From Effrenium voratum (Eukaryota; Sar; Dinophyceae; Suessiales; Symbiodiniaceae), in assembly GCA_963377175.1 (NCBI GenBank), contig CAUJNA010002702.1:632820-696819 (forward strand): 64,000 nucleotides of DNA, written 5' to 3'. Under the pieces are notes generated by a model. It saw nothing but the letters and a program-made list of their open reading frames with translations, made no database searches and had not been told where the DNA came from. Below, in pieces: positions 57,771 through 64,000 of this stretch; the stretch's first letter is position 1, and every line of letters begins with the position of its first letter. The translations under genes were made by a program, and so were the position numbers.

Positions 57771-60540
57771 CTGAACTAAAACTGAACTGTGTTTCCTCAA
57801 TCGCCAAATCGTTCCACGATTTCTCACGCGCACGATGGCGCAGGCTCGCCCAAGAGACCAAGCCTGTCAAAGCGTGGAGGCGGTGGATTTCTTTCTGGGT
57901 TTGGTTGTCCATCTATAGAGCCACGTCCGTGGAAGCCATGTGGTTGTTATTTTGTCAGGCACCCGCCGGTTTCCCTGCTAGTTTCCCACCTCAAAACCAA
58001 CTCAAAAAGGTCCGTAAGAATGGGAGAGAAACACAGTGCGCCGCACAGATTCAACAAGAGACGGGCACAAGCGACCCCAATCCGACGGGCACAAGCGAAC
58101 CCAATCTGACGGGCACAGGCGAGCCCCCGACCAAAAAAGAAGTCTGGCAAACAAATCCGGGCAAACGATAGAAATGGGTTCCGGAACCACCAACTTCAAG
58201 ATAACTTCTCTACCAAAACATTCGCACAAACGGGGACGCCCGTAGGACGCCCTGATCCTCTTTAATGCGACTGTTTTGGGTCCTCTTTAGTGTCCATTTT
58301 GGGGGGTTGTTGAAATTCTGAGTTTAAAGCCTTAGCCTTTCACATGACAAGGGTGGGTCACCTAACCGAGCTCTCCCAAGCTCAACGGGCAACGGCCTTG
58401 GATCAAGGCAATTCATTTTGCCAGTGGTCCGCAAACTACCAAATTTAAGATAACTTCTTTGCAAAAAAAGTAAGGGCAAACATTCGGACAAAGGGGCAAC
58501 AAGAGGCCCTGATCCAACTATTTCGGGGGGTTGCTAAAGTCAGTACCGGGAATCTGCAAGGGGGCCTTGGCAACACTAGGAAGTGAAATTTCACGCTCTG
58601 AGTTATCTTGTCCTCACGACACCAAAACCCTTCTTAGCTCATACGGCCTAAGTAACTCACGAATCGGAGCCCCCTGAAACTCCTTGTCCACGCAGGTCGT
58701 CGTCCTCCTTTTCGCCAAAGCAAGAAGCGTTTTTCAGTGGTGTCCGGACGAGCAAGTGATTCCGGCCTGTCCAGCGGCCTGGTGGCGCCGCGGTTCTCGC
58801 GGAAGCATCGTGCGGTTCTGCCGCAGATAGTCCATCCAGTCCGCGGCCAAAGGCCGATTCATGGCACCAAGGCTCCGCCTACCACTGCGGGTGGGATCTC
58901 CAAGGGCGCAGTCGAAACAGCTCAAGGCCTGCGGCTTCAACCCAAATGAGCTCTATGAGATCTAGGTGGTTTCATCAGCATGAAGACGAACTCAAACAGA
59001 TCGCTGCCTGAAGCTCTTCCAGCCAAGAGAAGCGGCGCCCATGCACGTAGCGGCCCAAGTCCATGGGGGACTCCCGGCCTCCAGTTTTCTGGCGCTTTCG
59101 CAGCTCAGCCAGTCTGTTTTGGCATGGCTTCACAGCCGGATATTCTTCCTTCAGCCGCCTGTCAAGAAAGAGTGGGGCTTTGAACTTGCAAACTGCGGCC
59201 CCGAAGGGCAACTACAGCTGACTCTTCTTGGCTTGGGGAAAACCGTCGCACGCGTGTGACAACTGCAAATGAAGCGAACTCATAACAAAGCGCACCACCA
59301 TGAAAGCCTGGAAACGAGTTACATCAGGGCCTAGGGATTGTAAAGGTCTGATGCTGAAAGGAATGCGAGTTGAACGCATCGCTGCTTCCCAACAACTGCG
59401 CTTGCTGGCCTTCCTCCACTTCGAAATGCAAGGCGGTTGCCGGATGTCAATCGCGCGTCACCCTTGAAGCGCACTGAGCGTCCGCGCTGCGGTTGTGGCG
59501 GTCCTGGGCAGTTGCGTGAGGCGCTGCTTTGCTAGAGGGGGGGACAAGCTGGGCCTGTCCAATCGCCAACTCAAGGCAGTGGCCATGTGGATTTGCATAC
59601 GCCAGTGCGCGCACGTGTCACATGCGTGACAAGACATGTGGATTGTGTGTGGCGCACACCTGGATGGCCTTTGGGAAGGCGGCCCCCAGCAGCACCGCAA
59701 CGGCAAATGGCGCGTGACCCCAGGCGGCCTCGTGCAGCGGCAGCCTGCCTGGACATGGCCCATCTTTCAAAACAAACACGAAAGCGAAAACGATGTTCAA
59801 TTCAACAAAATTTGAACCTAAAGCGATTTTGCATCTGCTTCGTTGGCCGAACACACAGCTTAGCGATTGCGGAACCTTTTGTCTCAATAGGCGCACCTAA
59901 AAAACAGCAACGCTGCCCCAACTTTATTGCGTTGAGCGTTGAAAGGGAGGAACTTCCGGAAAGACAGCTTGAATTAAAACCAAAACCCAGCATCAAACAA
60001 GCATGCCCAGGGTCGGAATGTCTCCTACTAGCCTTCAGTCGGACTCTGGCGCACGACAGAACGATAGTCAAGGTCTCTTCCCTGCTTGACAGTCAAGCCT
60101 CATCTGAGCAATGTTTCGAGAGATCTGGAAATCAGCTCGCGCTTGTGCGCCGCACGGCGCGGCAGAGTTGAAATCAAATTAATCGCAGGCATGGCCAGGC
60201 GGGATGCCCCGACTTGTAAAATTAGAGCTCCTTCAAATCGGACGCAGAGAAAGGGCGGAGCGCTGCAACCTTCTGGTCGGTGTTAGCTGCTGCACATAAA
60301 CATATACCTAAGTTGCTTCCCAAACCCGCTTTGTTCTCAAGTCGGTTGTGTTTTCCGAAAGAAACATCTGTGGCAACTGGGAGTATCTGCCTTTGCTGGA
60401 GCCAAGTATGAGTGTTCTCTGCCGGTGGGTACTGACATAAAACACATACGAACCTTAGCAACAACGGGCCAGACTCGTGCAAAAAACTGGTTTCCTCACG
60501 ATCCGCGCGCCAGGGCTGTCACGCTTACCTCAATCATTCT
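57771..60540. other. No supportable gene; small repeats
   Basis: A 24-bp unit (GACGGGCACAAGCGACCCCA) occurs three times at 58060-58130. The dispersed repeat copy at 58880-58980 is shared with 48.2 kb. Two similar stretches near 58190-58260 and 58440-58515 share AAGATAACTTCTTTGC-like sequence. The 194-codon plus frame at 59587-60171 has no recognised motif. Confidence 0.45.
58880..58985 (+). repeat. Dispersed repeat, second copy
   Basis: This matches 48165-48285 (GGGTGGGATC, AACAGCTCAAGGCCTGCGG, TAGGTGGTTTCATCAGC). Confidence 0.75.
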
Positions 60541-62113
60541 ACTGCAGCACTTGCTGTTGCTGTTTCGGTTGCTGCTGTTGTTGCTGCCGCTGCGGTTGCT
60601 AGTGTCGTTGCTGTTGCTGTTCCCAGTGTTGCTGTTGTTTCTGTTTTGTTGCTGTTGCTAGCGTTGTTGTCGCCTGTGTTGCGGGCACTAGTGTTGTTAT
60701 CGTTGGTGTCGCGGTTGTTAACGTAGCTGTCGCTAGCGTTGCTGTCGCTCGTTGCTGCTGTTCTGATTATCAGTTGTTGTTTGGTGACACTATTACACTT
60801 CTTCCTCGGATCGGTCGTCTTCTTCTTATCATTATTACTTGTATTTGTTTTCTTCTGTTTCTTCTTGCCCTTGTGGTTGTTCTTTTGGCGCTATTGTTGC
60901 TGTTGGTGTTGGTGTCGGTGTTGTTGCTGTTGTGGTGTGGTTGTACTTTTTGTTCCTGTTGATGCTGTTGCTGTTGCCGTTCTTGCTCTCGTTGTTCTTG
61001 TTCTTGCTCTTGGCATTGTTCTTGTTGCTGTCGTTGTTGCGGTTGTTGTCTGTGTGTGTGGTTGCGGTTGTGGTTATGGTTGTGGCTGTGGTTGCGGTTG
61101 TTGTGGTTGTCGCTGTTGTTGCTGGCGCAGCTGTTGCTGCTGTGTTGCTGTTGTTGTTGCTGCTGTTGCTGGTGTTGCTGTTGTCGCGGTTGTTGCTGCT
61201 GCAGTTGTTTCGCTTGGTTGTGGTTGTGGTTGTGGTTGTGGTTCTGGCGGTTCTGGTGGTTGTGATGGTTGTTGCGGTTGTTGTGGTTGTCGTGGTTGTT
61301 GTAGTTGTTGCGGTTGTGGTTGTTGTTGTGCTTGCGGTTGTGGTTGTGGTTGCGGCGCTTGTTGTTGTTGTTGTTCTTGTTGTTGGCTGGTGTTGGTTTT
61401 GGTGTTGCTGTTGGTGTTGGTGTCGGTGTTGTCGGTGTGGTGGTGGTGGTGGTTGTGTTGTTGCGTTGTTGGTGTTGATGATGTCGATGATGATGTTGGC
61501 TTTCTTGTTGTTGTTGCTGCTGCTATTGCTGAAGACATCAGCAGCTCATCAGCAGCAGCAGCAGCAGCTGCTGCTGCTGATGGTGCTGTTACTGTTGCTG
61601 TTGCTGTTGTTGTTGTTGCTGCTGTTGTGGCTGTTCTTGCTCTCGTTGTTCTTGTTCTTGCTCTTGGCATTGTTCTTGTTGCTGTTGTTGTTGCGGTTGT
61701 TGTCTGTGTGTGTGGTTGTGGTTGTGGTTGTGGTAGTGGTTGTGGTTGTGGCTGTGGTTGCGGTTGTTGTGGTTGTTGCTGTTGTTGCTGGTGCTGCTGT
61801 TGTTGCTGTGTTGCTGTTGCTGTTGTTGTTGCTGTTGTTGCTGGTGTTGCTGTTGTCGCGGTTGTTGTTGTTGTTGTTGTTGTTGTTACCGCTGTTGTTT
61901 TTTGTTGTTGTGGTTGTGGTTGTGGTTGTGGTTCTGGTGGTTGTGGTGGTTGTGGTGGTTGTGGTGGTTGTTGTGGTTGTTGTGGTTGTTGTGGCGGTTG
62001 TGGTTGTGGTCGTTGTTGTTCTTGTTCTTGTTGCGGCTGTTGGCTGTTGGTTTTGGTGCTGGTGTTGGTGTCGGTGTTGTCGATGTGCTGGTGGTGGTGC
62101 TTGTGTTGTTGCG

Positions 62114-62148
<35 letters not shown>

Positions 62149-62783
62149 GATGTCGATGATAATGTTGGCTTTCTTGTTGTTGTTAATGTTGTTGTTGCTG
62201 CTACTGCTGAAGACATCAGCGGCTCATCAGCAGCAGCAGCAGCTGCTGGTGGTGCTGTTGCTGTTGCTGTTGCTGTTGTTGTTGCTGCTGCTGTTGTGAC
62301 TGCTGTTACTGCTAAATTGTTGCTGCTGCTGTCGCCGTTGCTGTTGTTGCTTTTGCTGTTGCTGTTGCTGTCCTTTCTTTGTTACCGGTGTTGTTGCTTT
62401 TGCTTTTGTTGCTGTCGTTGTGGTTGTTGTTGCTGTTGATGCTGATGTTGTTGGTGGTGTTGTTGTCGTTGTCGCTGTCGCAGTCGTTGTCGCTGCCGCT
62501 GTTGATGCTGTTACTGTTGCAATTGCAGTTGCTGTTGGTGGTGTTGGTATTGTTGTTGTTGCTGCTGCTGCTGTTGCTGTTGTTGTTCTTGTTGCTGTTG
62601 CTGTGTTGCTGTTGTTGCTGCTGTTGTTGATTGTTGGTGGCGGTGGTGTTGTGGTTGTTGTTGTTGTTGCTGTTGATGGTCCTGTTTTTGTTCTAGTTGT
62701 TGCTGCTGCTGTTCTTGTTCGTGCTGGTGTTGTTATATTTGTTGTTTTTGTTTTGCTGTTGCTGCTGCTACTGCGGTTTCTGA

Positions 62784-62814
<31 letters not shown>

Positions 62815-62915
62815 GCTGTTGTTTTTTTCTGTTGCTGTTGCTGTTGATTTTGTCGTTGTTGTGGTTGGTGGTGCTGTTGATGCTGTTGCTGTTGTTGCTG
62901 TTGTTGTTGCGTTTC
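60541..62915. repeat. 2.4-kb (GTT/GCT/GGT)n trinucleotide tract
   Basis: Almost every triplet on the plus strand is GTT, GCT, GTG or a one-base variant. Because the period is 3, long frames stay open on both strands: 566 codons of Cys/Gly/Val/Leu on plus, and 380 and 230 codons of Thr/Gln/Pro on minus. None shows a protein domain. Complex landmarks such as TGTCTGTGTGTGTGG (61047 and 61700) and GCTGAAGACATCAGC (61529 and 62207) recur about 655-678 bp apart, showing an old internal duplication. Confidence 0.9.
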
Positions 62916-64000
62916 TCACTCTTGGTTATCAGGATTGGCATGGTTTCAATTGGGTGTGCATGAGTTTATATCCATGCATTTACGTGGTTCTAGAATTTGC
63001 GCGGCTTGTAACGAGCAGCACGTCTTATTTCCAACCCAAATGGTAACTTTCTTGGTGATCTATTCGTCCCTTCATTGCCTTCTGCCGCAAGAAAAGGGCG
63101 CGACGCTGAACAAACAAGATTCCCATCAAGCGCCTATGTTCCGAGAACCTTCGCCAACATTGACAGGTTTGTCTGTTTTGTTAAGCGATCCTTCGGGCAA
63201 GAATGTTCTTCAGAAGGGCAAGCGGGAGGTTGGCTGAAACATCACACTTCACGTTTTGTTTGACCAAGTTGGGCTTTGCCCGATGTTCATAAGCGGCCTG
63301 CAGTCAAAAGTCACGCCTGGGCCGGGGTTGCTGGGGGTGGGGGTGGCAGGGGGGGGCGGGGATATCTTGCACCCGTCGGAAGCCTTGGTGAGTCTCTCCC
63401 CATGAAACACGCCTGTTTGAGGATCCCTGCGCTTCACCCAAGAAGGCCGAATTCGGAGAAGCCGCCAAAGCAGCTGCAAGGCTCCGGGCTGAGCTATCCC
63501 GGACGGCTGCCCGCCTCGTCTTCATGGCTAAGTACACAAATATCACAAATACGCAGGTGTCCCTTCAAACCCAACTGAAACTGGTTTCATCTAGTTTCCA
63601 GTTTTGGCAACAGAGAGGATTCAAACAGGATCTGGTCGTCTGAAAATTTACAAGTGTGGGCTCCTACAGACTGCTGGAATCCATTGTCAGGTGCCATTAA
63701 CAGCAAGTATCACCTGATTGCTGGCTTTGCAAAAAGGTCTAGCCTTTCTGAAGAAATTTCTGCTGGCCGTCGACCCACAACAAATCAACATGTAGCTTGC
63801 ACAGACAGCAGTTGCCAATACAGTGCGGAGTATCATGTCAGTGTTTGGTGGGCGAGCCCAAGCATGGAACACTTCGGAATCCCCGGCCGGATGGGTGCCT
63901 GGGCTTCGTATCCGGCACCCTTGAAAACGTTTTCTTTTCAGGTCAGTTTGCTTTTCCATGGACGGCCCTGGTTTCAGCTTGGTTCAAATCATTTCTCAGT
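62916..64000. other. No supportable gene
   Basis: Short frames only. A G-rich stretch lies at 63330-63360. Confidence 0.45.

Noticed and set aside
60739..62439. 566-codon plus frame as a real Cys/Gly/Val-rich protein
   Set aside because: It is an effect of 3-base periodicity; long frames are also open on the minus strand and no domain or start context supports it.

Overview
The window looks like nuclear DNA of a dinoflagellate, probably a Symbiodiniaceae-like or related alga. Three things point there. The coding remnants are retroelement families I know from dinoflagellate genomes: a DIRS-like element with a YVDN reverse transcriptase, a C5-methyltransferase-like domain and a tyrosine recombinase, and a Copia-like LTR element with the characteristic dinoflagellate Gag, protease and integrase. 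A degenerate dinoflagellate spliced-leader relic lies at about 8209-8230. The rest is gene-poor, mid-GC DNA packed with satellites, minisatellites and microsatellites. No intact host protein gene, rRNA, tRNA or CRISPR array can be supported.

Layout. 1-2754 has no supportable gene. 2755-3640 is low-complexity AC-rich sequence. 4221-5990 is a nested tandem repeat with a 540-bp duplication, about 330-bp units, 11-bp arrays and about 39-bp units. 6185-6350 is a GA microsatellite. 8500-15160 (minus strand) holds broken Ty3/gypsy-like retroelement pieces (RNase H-like, RT-like and Gag-like), apparently in permuted order. 18100-18970 holds short tandem repeats and a pair of about 120-bp direct repeats. 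19006-24195 (minus) is a nearly full-length but frame-broken DIRS-like element. 28790-30700 carries a repeat family as inverted arms. 32100-38200 is a satellite of about 330-345 bp units built from ATC/GAT-rich sequence. 38350-38690 holds two smaller tandem repeats. 39558-41444 (plus) holds a weak candidate multi-exon gene. 41570-42440 is a roughly 63-bp satellite. 42540-43400 (minus) is a frame-broken protein remnant of unknown family. 44150-45330 carries the same 39-bp family seen at 4.4-5.9 kb, in the opposite orientation. 49489-49720 is a 66-70 bp tandem repeat. 51521-57518 (plus) is a complete Copia-like LTR element with LTRs, primer-binding site and target-site duplication. 60541-62915 is a 2.4-kb GTT/GCT trinucleotide tract containing an old internal duplication.

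How the parts work together. The two large mobile elements are the only coherent gene sets. The minus-strand DIRS-like element would copy itself with its RT/RNase H and insert with a tyrosine recombinase; it also carries a cytosine-5-methyltransferase-like domain between RNase H and recombinase. The plus-strand LTR element has Gag, an aspartic protease and a DDE integrase. Where RT and RNase H would be expected it instead has an endonuclease/exonuclease/phosphatase (EEP)-like region, and I find no RT in it, so it probably depends on an enzyme supplied in trans. Both elements are full of small frame-changing indels. Either they are decayed or the assembly has indel errors; the sequence alone cannot decide this.
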